Of a stretch of 64,000 bases of DNA, positions 8,714-16,630 are shown piece by piece (the stretch's first letter is position 1; each line of letters opens with the position of its first letter). Origin of the DNA: CAILZL01 sp963791615. Lineage in GTDB: Bacteria; Pseudomonadota; Gammaproteobacteria; Steroidobacterales; Steroidobacteraceae. A program made the translations under genes and the position numbers. Where the stretch lies: the NCBI GenBank assembly GCA_963791615.1, contig CAWBTE010000006.1, forward strand, positions 1,364,001 to 1,428,000, written 5' to 3'. Under the pieces are notes generated by a model, which saw only the letters and a program-made list of their open reading frames with translations, was not told the origin of the DNA and made no database searches.

Positions 8714-9402
8714 ACCTGTGGGCGGCATCCATCGCGGTAGGGATTGGCGTTGTCGTCTGGCTATTGCTGGTGCGACGGCTGCACGCGCGTTCGTGGGAGA
8801 CCAGCGGCATGGTGCTGTCGGCGCCGGGCGATGCCGGTGTACTGAATCTGCCGCCGGCAAAAATCGGACTATGGGTATTTCTCGGCGTGGCCACCTCGTT
8901 ATTCGCGCTGTTCATGACCGCCTACTACCTGCGCATGGGTCACGGCCATGCCGCTGGCATGGTCAGCGACTGGCATCCCATCGATAAGCCCGTGATCCTG
9001 TGGTTCAACACCACGGTGCTGGTGCTCAGCAGCCTGGCCATGCAACTGGCGCACCGCGCTGCGGGCTTGGGCCAGGCTGACCGCGCCAGCGCGCACCTGA
9101 TCGCCGGCGGTGCTTTCGCAGCGATGTTTCTCACCGGCCAACTGGCCGCCTGGCAGCAATTACGCGCTGCCGGCTGCTTCATCACCAGTGGCCCGGCGGG
9201 CGCGTTTTATTACGTGCTCACCGCCGTACATGGCCTGCATCTGCTGGGCGGATTGTGGGTGTGGTTCCGAACCACCGCGCGCCTGTGGACGCGGCGCGCT
9301 GAACTGATTGATGTGCGCCTGAGTATCGAGCTGTGCACCACCTACTGGCATTACCTGCTGCTGGTGTGGCTGGCACTGTTCGCGCTGCTGCTGGCAACTT
9401 GA
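8710..9402 (+). CDS. Cytochrome c oxidase subunit III (first copy)
   Basis: 230 residues, almost entirely membrane helices. Family features are AKIGLWVFLGVATSLFALFM near residue 50, the central FYYVLTAVHGLHLLGGLWV with the conserved His, and a closing ELCTTYWHYLLLVWLALF. It supports subunit I stability and proton uptake in aa3-type oxidases. It overlaps the ctaD stop by four bases. A second, more canonical subunit III gene follows, so the operon carries two different members of the family. Confidence 0.87.
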   Translation: MNLWAASIAVGIGVVVWLLLVRRLHARSWETSGMVLSAPGDAGVLNLPPAKIGLWVFLGVATSLFALFMTAYYLRMGHGHAAGMVSDWHPIDKPVILWFNTTVLVLSSLAMQLAHRAAGLGQADRASAHLIAGGAFAAMFLTGQLAAWQQLRAAGCFITSGPAGAFYYVLTAVHGLHLLGGLWVWFRTTARLWTRRAELIDVRLSIELCTTYWHYLLLVWLALFALLLAT

Positions 9403-9413
9403 GCGAGGAAATC

Positions 9414-10082
9414 ATGACGCAACCGACAACAGAGGTCACCGGCATGCAGGCCGTGGTCGCCGACTGGTCAGCCGACAAGCAGGCCTTCGCCGTGCCATGG
9501 GGCAAGGCGATGATGTGGATCTTCCTGCTCAGCGACACCTTCATCTTCAGCTGCTTTCTCACCGGCTACATGAACGTGCGCATGTCCACTACCGCCACCT
9601 GGCCCAATCCCAGCGAGGTGTTCTCGTTGAACTTCGCCGGCCAGCCGGTGCCGCTGCTGCTGATCGCCATCATGACCATGGTGCTGATCACCAGCAGCGG
9701 CACCATGGCCATGGCGGTTAACTGCGGCTATCGCCGCGATCGCCGCAACACTGCACTGTTGATGGTGGCCACAGCGCTACTGGGCGCCACCTTCGTCGGC
9801 ATGCAGGCCTTCGAATGGACCAAGCTGATTCACGAAGGCGTGCGGCCCTGGGGTAACCCCATGGGCGCAGCACAGTTCGGCTCGGCGTTTTTCATGATCA
9901 CCGGCTTTCACGGCCTGCATGTATCAGCAGGTGTGATCTACCTGCTGGTGGTGGCGTGGCGGGTATGGAGCGGCTTTTACGATCGCAAGGGTACTTATGA
10001 GACCGTAGAGATCGCCGGCCTGTACTGGCACTTTGTTGATCTGGTGTGGGTATTTATCTTTGCGTTCTTTTATCTCTGGTAG
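9414..10082 (+). CDS. Cytochrome c oxidase subunit III (second copy)
   Basis: 222 residues from the ATG at 9414, chosen because gaggaa sits six bases upstream; the longer frame from 9333 overlaps the previous gene. Subunit III hallmarks are KAMMWIFLLSDTFIFSCFLTGY, VGMQAFEWTKLIHEG (conserved acidic region), FFMITGFHGLHVSAG and the end IAGLYWHFVDLVWVFIF. These are closer to canonical CoxC/CyoC than in the first copy. It belongs to the inner-membrane oxidase complex. Confidence 0.9.
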   Translation: MTQPTTEVTGMQAVVADWSADKQAFAVPWGKAMMWIFLLSDTFIFSCFLTGYMNVRMSTTATWPNPSEVFSLNFAGQPVPLLLIAIMTMVLITSSGTMAMAVNCGYRRDRRNTALLMVATALLGATFVGMQAFEWTKLIHEGVRPWGNPMGAAQFGSAFFMITGFHGLHVSAGVIYLLVVAWRVWSGFYDRKGTYETVEIAGLYWHFVDLVWVFIFAFFYLW

Positions 10083-10090
10083 GAGCAAGC

Positions 10091-10459
10091 ATGAATCACG
10101 CAACCACCGGGCATGCCGCCAGCCCTGACCAGGCACAGGCATCAGAACATGGGCAAGGACAACAGCATCCGATCCGCCTCTACCTGCTGGTGTGGGTGTT
10201 GCTGTTCGTGCTCAGCGGTTTTTCCTACATGGTTGATTATTTTCAGTTGCAGGGCGGGTTGCGCTGGACCTTGATCATCATCTTCATGCTGCTCAAGGCC
10301 GGCATCATCATCGGGGTGTTCATGCACATGGCGTGGGAACGGCTGGCGCTGAAACTGGCTATCCTGGTACCGCCGCTGTGCCTGCTGATACTGATCGCAC
10401 TGATGGCCATTGAAGGTGAACACACCTTCCTGACTCGCTGGACCGCGTTCACACATTGA
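10091..10459 (+). CDS. Cytochrome c oxidase subunit IV family protein
   Basis: 122 residues. A polar, His/Gln-rich N-terminus (about 30 residues) precedes three membrane helices, including IIIFMLLKAGIIIGVFMHM, the signature of the prokaryotic subunit IV (CtaF/CyoD-type) family. The start at 10091 follows a taggagcaagc ribosome site. Subunit IV assists assembly of the oxidase; the location directly after the second subunit III supports this. Confidence 0.85.
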   Translation: MNHATTGHAASPDQAQASEHGQGQQHPIRLYLLVWVLLFVLSGFSYMVDYFQLQGGLRWTLIIIFMLLKAGIIIGVFMHMAWERLALKLAILVPPLCLLILIALMAIEGEHTFLTRWTAFTH

Positions 10460-10468
10460 AATCACCAG

Positions 10469-10738
10469 ATGCATGTCATGAACTGCGATCTCACCCTGAC
10501 GCTCATCCTGAGCGGCATCGTGATTGCCACAGCAGTGTGCGGCGTCATGCTGTATTCCATTGCCAGGTTCCGCGCTACGCATCTCACAACGCCGGCAAAT
10601 TTCATGCGCCACAGCGCCACGGAAGTGCTTTGGGCCAGTATTCCCATCCTGATACTGGCGGGCGCGGCCGCACCGACGGTGATAAAAGTATTGGTTGCGG
10701 CCAGTGCAGTCTGCCTGGCAGCGCCTCAGGGCATGTAG
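10469..10738 (+). CDS. Small protein resembling the transmembrane hairpin of oxidase subunit II
   Basis: 89 residues with two membrane helices (about 7-30 and 50-73). The stretch between and into helix 2, MRHSATEVLWASIPILILAG and then APTVIKVL, is the typical entry to the second helix of CoxB (normally ..EVVWTIIPALIL..AVPT). The CuA domain is absent, and the chain stops 16 residues after the helix. It could be an accessory oxidase subunit or a degraded subunit II gene. The start could be ATG 10469 or 10478. It lies ten bases after subunit IV in the same direction. Confidence 0.6.
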   Translation: MHVMNCDLTLTLILSGIVIATAVCGVMLYSIARFRATHLTTPANFMRHSATEVLWASIPILILAGAAAPTVIKVLVAASAVCLAAPQGM

Positions 10739-10757
10739 TACACAGTCCTTGCTGAGA

Positions 10758-10772
10758 TGGTGCGCCCGGCGG
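10758..10772 (-). repeat. Partial copy of the tRNA-Arg 3' end
   Basis: Fifteen bases (tggtgcgcccggcgg) are identical to the CCA end and acceptor region of the tRNA-Arg at 10916-10992, in the same orientation, followed by a degenerate T-arm (attattcgaccc). Possibly a relic attachment site. Confidence 0.5.
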
Positions 10773-10865
10773 AATTATTCGACCCGTCCTGCGCCTCACC
10801 CTTCGGGCCAGCCTGCGGCTGTTCAAAATCGCTCCCGGCAATTTTGTCGAACCCACTGTTCTTTC

Positions 10866-10889
10866 GTCGTGGGTTCGAACCCCGCCGGG
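10866..10889 (+). repeat. Inverted partial copy of the tRNA-Arg T-arm
   Basis: A 24-base block starting gtcgtgggttcgaacccc is the reverse complement of the T-arm and acceptor stem of the nearby tRNA-Arg with one mismatch. It faces the tRNA with about 30 bases between, forming an inverted repeat that could also fold as a hairpin. Confidence 0.6.
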
Positions 10890-10915
10890 ATAAAGTTTGC
10901 TGACGGTATGAGAAT

Positions 10916-10992
10916 TGGTGCGCCCGGCGGGATTCGAACCCACGACCTTCGGCTTCGGAGGCCGACACTCTATCCAGCTGAGCTACGGGCGC
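10916..10992 (-). tRNA. tRNA-Arg (anticodon CCG)
   Basis: The minus-strand sequence begins gcgcccgtagctcagctgga, has anticodon stem tcggc/gccga around loop ctccgaa (anticodon CCG), T-arm gtgggttcgaatcccgc and acceptor pairing gcgcccg/cgggcgc, then discriminator A and an encoded CCA. It reads CGG arginine codons. It stands alone between the oxidase and cytochrome c5 genes. Confidence 0.95.
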
Positions 10993-11187
10993 ATAGCGGG
11001 GGCGCGCAGTTTATACATTTTCGCCATCGGGAGCGTACTGGAAGTGCTGACCCACCATAGATTGCAGGCAAAACCACTGTAGAAGCTCCACGGAACCTCA
11101 TATCCGCAGTTCCAGCCTGCGGCCGGGGCCGCTATACTTGCGCGCCTTGAATTTTGACCCCCGTCGAAACTGCAATCCGGAGTCGCT

Positions 11188-11698
11188 GTGAGCGGACCTT
11201 CCCACGATAAACACTTCTTTGACACCTTCATGCTGGTGATCGGCATTCTGGTGCTGATTGCCTTTGGTCTGTACTTTGGCGCCAGCGCCATTTCCTCGCG
11301 TACTCAGGAGGTCGAGGTACTGGAAGACCCGCTGTTGCAAACCAGCGTGGCGGAACGTATTGCCCCCGTGGGTAAAGTTGCGATTTCGGGCGAAGACAAC
11401 AGTGCCCTGGTGGAAGTGGCGGCAGCAGCGGTGGAGCTCAAGGAAGTGCCCGGCGAGGAGGTTTACAACACCACCTGCGTCGCCTGTCACGGCTCGGGTC
11501 TGGCGGGCGCACCCAAAATTGGCGACCGCGCTAACTGGGGTCCGCGTATTGCGCAAGGGCACCGAAACCCTGCATAAGCATTCCATTGAGGGCTTTACCG
11601 GCAAGGCCGGCGTGATGCCTGCCAAGGGCGGCATGACGACGGTCACTGACGCTTCCATCATGGCTGCTGTGGATTTCATGGTGAGCAAGTCCCGCTAG
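11188..11698 (+). CDS. Cytochrome c5-family membrane-anchored protein (frameshifted)
   Basis: Reconstructed to 169 residues; start GTG at 11188. One membrane helix (about 12-31, FMLVIGILVLIAFGLYFGAS) anchors a periplasmic linker and a class I haem domain with CVACH (YNTTCVACHGSGLAGAPKIG) and the cytochrome c5 signature GKAGVMPAKGG with the Met ligand. The frame breaks at 11557-11559, where ggg is read; one g fewer restores ..AQGTETLHKHSIEGF.., so this looks like an insertion error. It probably carries electrons between complex III and the oxidase. A hairpin terminator follows. Confidence 0.85.
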
Positions 11699-11721
11699 CC
11701 AGCCATTCACGACTGAATCAG

Positions 11722-11756
11722 AACCCGACCTCGCGCCAGCAGGGTCGGGTTTTTTA
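11722..11756 (+). terminator. Rho-independent terminator after cytochrome c5
   Basis: Stem aacccgacc/ggtcgggtt with a 12-base loop, followed by a run of T residues. It lies 24 bases after the stop codon of the cytochrome gene. Confidence 0.88.
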
Positions 11757-11763
11757 TTGGGTG

Positions 11764-13293
11764 TCAGCGCGCTGGTTCACCACCCCGATCCAGTCGCCGC
11801 AGCGCAATCGCCTCGCTGACATGGACAGTCTGAATCGCAGTCGCGCCCTGCAAATCCGCAATGGTGCGCGCCACTTTCAGAATGCGGTGATAAGCGCGCG
11901 CTGACAGGGAAAACTTCTGCATGGCGCGCGCCAGCAAGTGTTGCGCAGCGGCTTCCGCGACACACCAGCGCTCCACCTCAGCCGCACTCAGTCTGGAATT
12001 GCATTTGTCCTGGCGCTGCCATTGAGTGTTACGCGCCTGCAGGATGCGCTGGCTGACCTGGGCGCTGGTTTCAGTAACCACATCCACCTCCTGAAGTTGC
12101 GCGGCGTTGATACGCGGCACTTCCACATGCATGTCCAGCCGATCCAGCAATGGTCCGGAAATGCGCTGCCGATAGCGTTGTACCTGATCGGCAGTACAAC
12201 GACATTTGCCATTGGCATCGCCCAGATAGCCGCAGGGACAGGGATTCATGGCGGCGATCAGCTGAAACCGCGCCGGGAACTCCGCCTGTCGCGCGGCCCG
12301 CGAAATGCTGATCACACCTGACTCCAGCGGCTCACGCAGTACTTCCAGTACGCGCCGGTCAAACTCGGGTAGTTCATCGAGAAACAGAACGCCGTTATGC
12401 GCCAGCGAAATTTCACCCGGCCGCGGTTGCGAGCCACCGCCCACCAGCGCCACCGCTGACGCCGTGTGATGTGGCGCGCGAAACGGCCGGATACGCCATT
12501 GCTTCAGATCAATACCACGCCCAATGAGGGAACGAATCGCCGCAGTCTGCAAGGCTTCCTCATCGTTCATCGGTGGCAACAACCCGGGCAGACGCTGCGC
12601 CAGCATGCTCTTGCCGGTGCCCGGCGGCCCCATGAACAGCAGGCTGTGCTCACCCGCTGCGGCGATTTCCAGCGCCCGCTTGGCCAGCGGTTGACCGCGT
12701 ACTTCACTCAGATCAGGAATGACCGGCACTTCACTCAATACGGGGGTCACGGGCGTAAACGGCAAGACCTGCTGACCATTCAGATGTGCACACACTTCCA
12801 GCAGATGCGCCACGGCAATGGCCTTGCAACCGGCAATCACCCCGGCTTCATCACGGTTACCGGTGGGCAGAATCACGGCATGATCCTTATCAGTCGCCGC
12901 CAGCGCAGCAATCAAGGCACCACTGATAGGTCGCAACTCGCCACTCAGTGACAGCTCGCCGAACAGCTCATGGGTGGCCAGCAGATCCGCGTTGGCCGCC
13001 ACCGCCAGTTGGCCGGAAGCGATCAGGATGCCAACCGCAATGGGCAAATCGAAGCGCCCGCCTTCCTTGGGCAAATCGGCCGGCGCAAGATTCACCGTGA
13101 TGCGGCCCGGCGGCAATTCGAACTGACAATTGATCAATGCCGCGCGAACGCGATCCTTGCTCTCTTTAACCACCGCTTCAGGCAAACCGACAATGGTGAA
13201 GCTGGGCAGGCCGCTGCCGATATCCACTTCAACACAGACCTGGGGCGCATCCATGCCGAACTGGGCGCGACTGAGAATAGTGGCGATTGCCAT
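11764..13293 (-). CDS. comM: YifB/ComM-family Mg-chelatase-like AAA+ ATPase
   Basis: 509 residues, the usual ComM length. The N-terminal Lon-like domain begins with the typical MAIATILSRAQFGMDA. The AAA+ core has Walker A GPPGTGKS (222-229) and Walker B VLFLDELPEF (302-311), preceded by FRAPHHTASAVALVGGG. A cysteine cluster (CPCGYLG..CRC) suits the zinc-binding insert of the family. ComM is a hexameric helicase that drives branch migration when single-stranded DNA is integrated during natural transformation. It is followed upstream on the same strand by ubiK, the usual neighbour. Confidence 0.95.
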   Translation of the reverse strand: MAIATILSRAQFGMDAPQVCVEVDIGSGLPSFTIVGLPEAVVKESKDRVRAALINCQFELPPGRITVNLAPADLPKEGGRFDLPIAVGILIASGQLAVAANADLLATHELFGELSLSGELRPISGALIAALAATDKDHAVILPTGNRDEAGVIAGCKAIAVAHLLEVCAHLNGQQVLPFTPVTPVLSEVPVIPDLSEVRGQPLAKRALEIAAAGEHSLLFMGPPGTGKSMLAQRLPGLLPPMNDEEALQTAAIRSLIGRGIDLKQWRIRPFRAPHHTASAVALVGGGSQPRPGEISLAHNGVLFLDELPEFDRRVLEVLREPLESGVISISRAARQAEFPARFQLIAAMNPCPCGYLGDANGKCRCTADQVQRYRQRISGPLLDRLDMHVEVPRINAAQLQEVDVVTETSAQVSQRILQARNTQWQRQDKCNSRLSAAEVERWCVAEAAAQHLLARAMQKFSLSARAYHRILKVARTIADLQGATAIQTVHVSEAIALRRLDRGGEPAR

Positions 13294-13333
13294 GTGGACA
13301 TCCTTGTTTTCCTGAAACTACTTTACTATCTGT

Positions 13334-13585
13334 CTACTTGAGTTGCTCGAGCTGTTGCAACCGACGCTCCAGCCCTTCCAGTTTCTCGCGGGTACGCTGC
13401 AACACACCCGTCTGGATATCGAATTCCCGACGTGACACCAGATCCATGCGGGTCAGTGCCGATTGCAGCACCGCCTTGAAGTTCTGTTCAGCATCACGCT
13501 TCAGTGTCCCCAGCCCTTCCGGCAATGACGCAGCCAGCTTGCCCGCCAGGTCAGTCAGGGTCTGGTCAATGCTTCGTATGTCCAT
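13334..13585 (-). CDS. ubiK: Ubiquinone biosynthesis accessory factor UbiK
   Basis: 83 residues. The BMFP-type sequence has an amphipathic N-terminus (DQTLTDLAGKLAASLPEG), the middle RDAEQNFKAVLQSALTRMDLVSRREFDIQ and a C-terminal coiled coil (REKLEGLERRLQQLEQ) that trimerises in the family. UbiK partners UbiJ (35010-35612 here) in the cytosolic ubiquinone assembly complex. The pairing of ubiK with comM is common in Gammaproteobacteria. Confidence 0.9.
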   Translation of the reverse strand: MDIRSIDQTLTDLAGKLAASLPEGLGTLKRDAEQNFKAVLQSALTRMDLVSRREFDIQTGVLQRTREKLEGLERRLQQLEQLK

Positions 13586-13839
13586 CTATTGCGACTCCGC
13601 AGGGTTCGTACCCGGACTGTACGGAGGCATCGCGTCGAGCTCAAGCACTGAGCGGCCCAGCCGCCGATCGCGCTACTGCGCCACCATGAGGCGCAACCTG
13701 TACTTGCGCGCATCCTGCAATACGGCAATGCACCAAATTAACTCAATTCCAGACAGGAATGCCCCCGTATTGGGCGAAATTTGTTTTACTCACCGCCACA
13801 TGTAGCGAATTCCTTCGCACATACCCGTACGAACAGTCG

Positions 13840-13855
13840 TGGCACAGAAGATGCA
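13840..13855 (+). promoter_or_regulatory. Sigma-54 promoter for glnK-amtB
   Basis: tggcacagaagatgca matches the sigma-54 consensus TGGCAC-N5-TTGCW at all but one specified position, with the required GG and GC 10 bases apart. It lies 75 bases upstream of the glnK ATG. An upstream half-site (tgcacc at about 13730) could belong to an NtrC enhancer, but I see no full dyad. This is the main content of the 344-bp gap 13586-13929. Confidence 0.78.
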
Positions 13856-13929
13856 AATGCTCGTACAGAGCCAGGTGCCAGAAGTGGTGTCTGACTCGCT
13901 TTGCCAGAACCGACAGGAGCCAGTCATCG

Positions 13930-14268
13930 ATGAAGCTGATCACCGCCATCATCAAGCCATTCAAGCTTGATGACGTCCGTCAGGCCGTGGCGGACATCGG
14001 CGTGCAAGGCATCACCGTCACGGAAGTGCAGGGATGGGGACGGCAGCACGGCCATACCGAACTGTACCGCGGCGCCGAGTACCAGGTAGATTTTCTGCCC
14101 AAGACTCGCATCGAGCTGGCGGTGGATGATGCGGTAACGGAACAGGTGGTGGAAGCCATCTGTAACGTGGCCCGCACTGGAAAAATCGGCGACGGCAAAG
14201 TATTTGTGTTTGACCTGCAACAGGCGGTGCGAATTCGTACCGGTGAAGTGGGAATGGACGCAATCTGA
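13930..14268 (+). CDS. glnK: PII nitrogen regulatory protein GlnK
   Basis: 112 residues. It starts MKLITAIIKPFKLDDV, has the T-loop with uridylylation site Y51 (RGAEYQVDF), the B-loop (NVARTGKIGDGKVFVF) and the C-loop end (RIRTGEVGMDAI). GlnK senses 2-oxoglutarate and ATP/ADP and plugs the ammonium channel AmtB. The longer in-frame extension upstream is not supported. The sigma-54 promoter and the following amtB identify it as glnK rather than glnB. Confidence 0.93.
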   Translation: MKLITAIIKPFKLDDVRQAVADIGVQGITVTEVQGWGRQHGHTELYRGAEYQVDFLPKTRIELAVDDAVTEQVVEAICNVARTGKIGDGKVFVFDLQQAVRIRTGEVGMDAI

Positions 14269-14340
14269 GTCAGGTACGCACTTGGTCATTGGGTAATCGC
14301 ACGCAGTTTTACAGCAACTACATCTCGCAGGAGAACGACA

Positions 14341-15879
14341 GTGAATAAACCTCTGGCACTGAGAAAAGTGCTGACTCCATTGTGGAGCGCCGCACTCATC
14401 GCATTGGCGATGCTGAGCACCGGCTCGGCTTTCGCACAGGAAACTCCGCCACCTGACGCAACAACCGTCAGCGCCGAAGCTGCTGCGCCTGCAGAAGCTG
14501 CACCGGAGGCAGCTGCGGAAGCCGCTCCTGCTGAAGAAGCTGCTGCACCCGCCGCACCTACTTTCGACAAAGGCGACGTGTCCTGGGTCATGACCAGCAC
14601 GCTGCTGGTGATCCTGATGGCGATTCCGGGCCTGGCGCTGTTTTATGGCGGTATGGCCCGCTCCAAGAACGTGCTGTCCCTGTCCATGCAGGTGTTCGTC
14701 ACCTTCAGCCTGATCAGTGTGCTGTGGTGCATCTATGGCTACAGCGTCGCGTTCACAGGTGGCAACGCCTATTTCGGCGGACTCGACAAGATGTTCCTGA
14801 AAGGACTGATCGATGACGCCGGCAACATGGTGGCTGCCGCTACCTTCAGCAAGGGCGTTTACATTCCTGAGTACGCTTATGCCGCGTTCCAGATGACCTT
14901 TGCGGCCATCACACCCTGCCTGATCGTCGGTGCCTTCGCAGAACGCATGAAGTTCTCGGCGGTGCTGCTGTTCATGGTGCTGTGGTTCACCTTCTCGTAC
15001 CTGCCGATTGCACACATGGTGTGGTTCTGGGCTGGTCCCGATGCTTATTCAAGTGCTGAAGCAGGCGCTGCGGCAGATGCCACGGCAGGTTATCTGTTTG
15101 GCAAGTTCGCCCTCGACTTCGCCGGTGGCACGGTGGTGCACATCAACGCCGGTATCGCCGGCTTGGTGGGCTGCATCATGCTGGGCAAACGCAAGGGTTA
15201 TGGCACTTCGGCCATGACGCCACACAACGTGCCGTTCGTGATGATCGGCGCCGCCCTGCTGTGGGTGGGCTGGTTCGGCTTTAACGTCGGCTCCAATCTG
15301 GAAGCCAACGGCTTTGCCAGCCAGGTGTTCATCAATACCTTCCTCGCCACTGCGGCAGCGGTCTGCTCCTGGGCCTTTGCAGAATGGATCTTCCGTGGCA
15401 CGCCCACCATGCTGGGCGCAGCTTCGGGCGCCGTTGCGGGTCTGGTGGCGATTACTCCGGCTTGCGGCTGGGTTGGCCCGATGGGCGCACTGGTCATCGG
15501 CCTGCTGGCAGGTGTGGTGTGTCTGGTCGCAGTCAGCAAGCTGAAGAGCATGCTGGGCTACGACGACTCCTTGGACGTGTTCGGCGTGCACTGCGTCGGC
15601 GGCATCCTCGGCGCGCTGCTCACCGGCGTGTTCAACGACCCCGCACTGGGCGGCACCGGCATCTATGACTACGTCGCAGAGGAATGGATCTACCGCGGCA
15701 TGGGTGCGCAGGTGCTGTCGCAGGCTACCGGCGTGGGTGTAACCATCCTGGTCTCCGGGGTGGTCTCGATCATCGCCTACTTCATCGTCGACAAGCTGGT
15801 TGGCCTGCGAGTCAGCGAAGACGTTGAAACCGAAGGTCTGGACACTGCCGAACACGGCGAGCGTGCCTACCACATCTGA
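14341..15879 (+). CDS. amtB: Ammonium transporter AmtB
   Basis: 512 residues, GTG start at 14341 preceded by a gcaggagaacgac ribosome site. A signal peptide (cut after FAFA-like GSAFA) is followed by an Ala/Glu-rich linker of about 45 residues, longer than usual, and then eleven expected helices. Recognisable blocks are PGLALFYGGMARSKNVLS, AFQMTFAAITPCLIVGAFAERMKF, the pore histidine in LPIAHMVWFW and the second in DVFGVHCVGGILGALLTG. It conducts ammonium into the cell and is regulated by GlnK. A terminator follows. Confidence 0.96.
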   Translation: MNKPLALRKVLTPLWSAALIALAMLSTGSAFAQETPPPDATTVSAEAAAPAEAAPEAAAEAAPAEEAAAPAAPTFDKGDVSWVMTSTLLVILMAIPGLALFYGGMARSKNVLSLSMQVFVTFSLISVLWCIYGYSVAFTGGNAYFGGLDKMFLKGLIDDAGNMVAAATFSKGVYIPEYAYAAFQMTFAAITPCLIVGAFAERMKFSAVLLFMVLWFTFSYLPIAHMVWFWAGPDAYSSAEAGAAADATAGYLFGKFALDFAGGTVVHINAGIAGLVGCIMLGKRKGYGTSAMTPHNVPFVMIGAALLWVGWFGFNVGSNLEANGFASQVFINTFLATAAAVCSWAFAEWIFRGTPTMLGAASGAVAGLVAITPACGWVGPMGALVIGLLAGVVCLVAVSKLKSMLGYDDSLDVFGVHCVGGILGALLTGVFNDPALGGTGIYDYVAEEWIYRGMGAQVLSQATGVGVTILVSGVVSIIAYFIVDKLVGLRVSEDVETEGLDTAEHGERAYHI

Positions 15880-15918
15880 GGAGCTGTTCTTCAGACTGAA
15901 CGACTGGCAACAGTCTCA

Positions 15919-15948
15919 AACGGGCGCCACAAGGCGCCCGTTTTGTTT
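15919..15948 (+). terminator. Rho-independent terminator after amtB
   Basis: A perfect ten-base stem aacgggcgcc/ggcgcccgtt with an acaa tetraloop, followed by ttgttttg. Confidence 0.92.
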
Positions 15949-16104
15949 TGTGGCAGGGATTTGCGCCGGGTTTGTGACTCGGGTCAATGCAGCCGGGCAT
16001 GGCTTTGCCAGAATTGCCGCCGGGACGATTTATGTGACAGAGTTCACCCCAGCCTCATCGCCGGGTTCTCGCCAAACAGGCCTGTCACGCCACTGGAGAC
16101 CTAC

Positions 16105-16560
16105 ATGCTGCGCATTACCACCTTGTTCGCCCTCAGCCTGATTGCCGCCGGGATCAGTCACGCCGACGTCTACCGATACGTCGACAAAAACGGCAATGTG
16201 CAATACACGGACAAGCCCGAGCAGCTGCCCGCAGAACTGCTGGCCAAACTGAAATCGCAGCGCACTGACAACTCGGCGCTGGCCGATCGCGTCGCCGCTG
16301 ATCTGAAGGCTCGCGATGCCGTCGCCAAGACCCAGGATGCCGCCAGCAAGGAAGCGGCCGAGAAAGCCAAAGCCGCCGCCACGACCGCCGCTGACAAGGC
16401 CGACCGTTGCACCAGGGCGCGCAATCAGTATGCAAATGTTTCGCAAACCGGTCGTGTCTACACACTGGATGACAAAGGCGAGCGGGTGTACATGGACGAT
16501 GCACAACTTGAAGCCTCCCGGGTCACTGCCAAGGAACAGATGGATACCTGGTGCGAGTAA
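16105..16560 (+). CDS. DUF4124-domain periplasmic protein
   Basis: 151 residues. The start at 16105 gives a signal peptide cut after GISHA, followed at once by the DUF4124 pattern DVYRYVDKNGNVQYTDKPEQLP. An Ala/Lys-rich helical middle follows, and a C-terminal part repeats the same theme (GRVYTLDDKGERVYMDD). Two cysteines (RCTRA and the penultimate TWCE) could pair in the periplasm. The function of the family is unknown. A terminator follows before the next gene. Confidence 0.82.
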   Translation: MLRITTLFALSLIAAGISHADVYRYVDKNGNVQYTDKPEQLPAELLAKLKSQRTDNSALADRVAADLKARDAVAKTQDAASKEAAEKAKAAATTAADKADRCTRARNQYANVSQTGRVYTLDDKGERVYMDDAQLEASRVTAKEQMDTWCE

Positions 16561-16585
16561 AGCCCGGCCTCACCCGTTACACTCC

Positions 16586-16625
16586 GTGGCGGCCCGCATG
16601 GCATGGGGCCGCCACAATCATTTTT
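16586..16625 (+). terminator. Probable terminator after the DUF4124 gene
   Basis: Stem gtggcggccc/gggccgccac (ten perfect pairs) with a loop of about ten bases, followed by aatcattttt. Confidence 0.75.
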
Positions 16626-16630
16626 GAGAC

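Noticed and set aside
13924..15015. Long minus-strand open frame (363 codons) opposite glnK-amtB
   Set aside because: It lies antisense to two certain genes, has Gln/His/Arg-heavy low-complexity translation and no family motif; it is a shadow of high-GC coding DNA.
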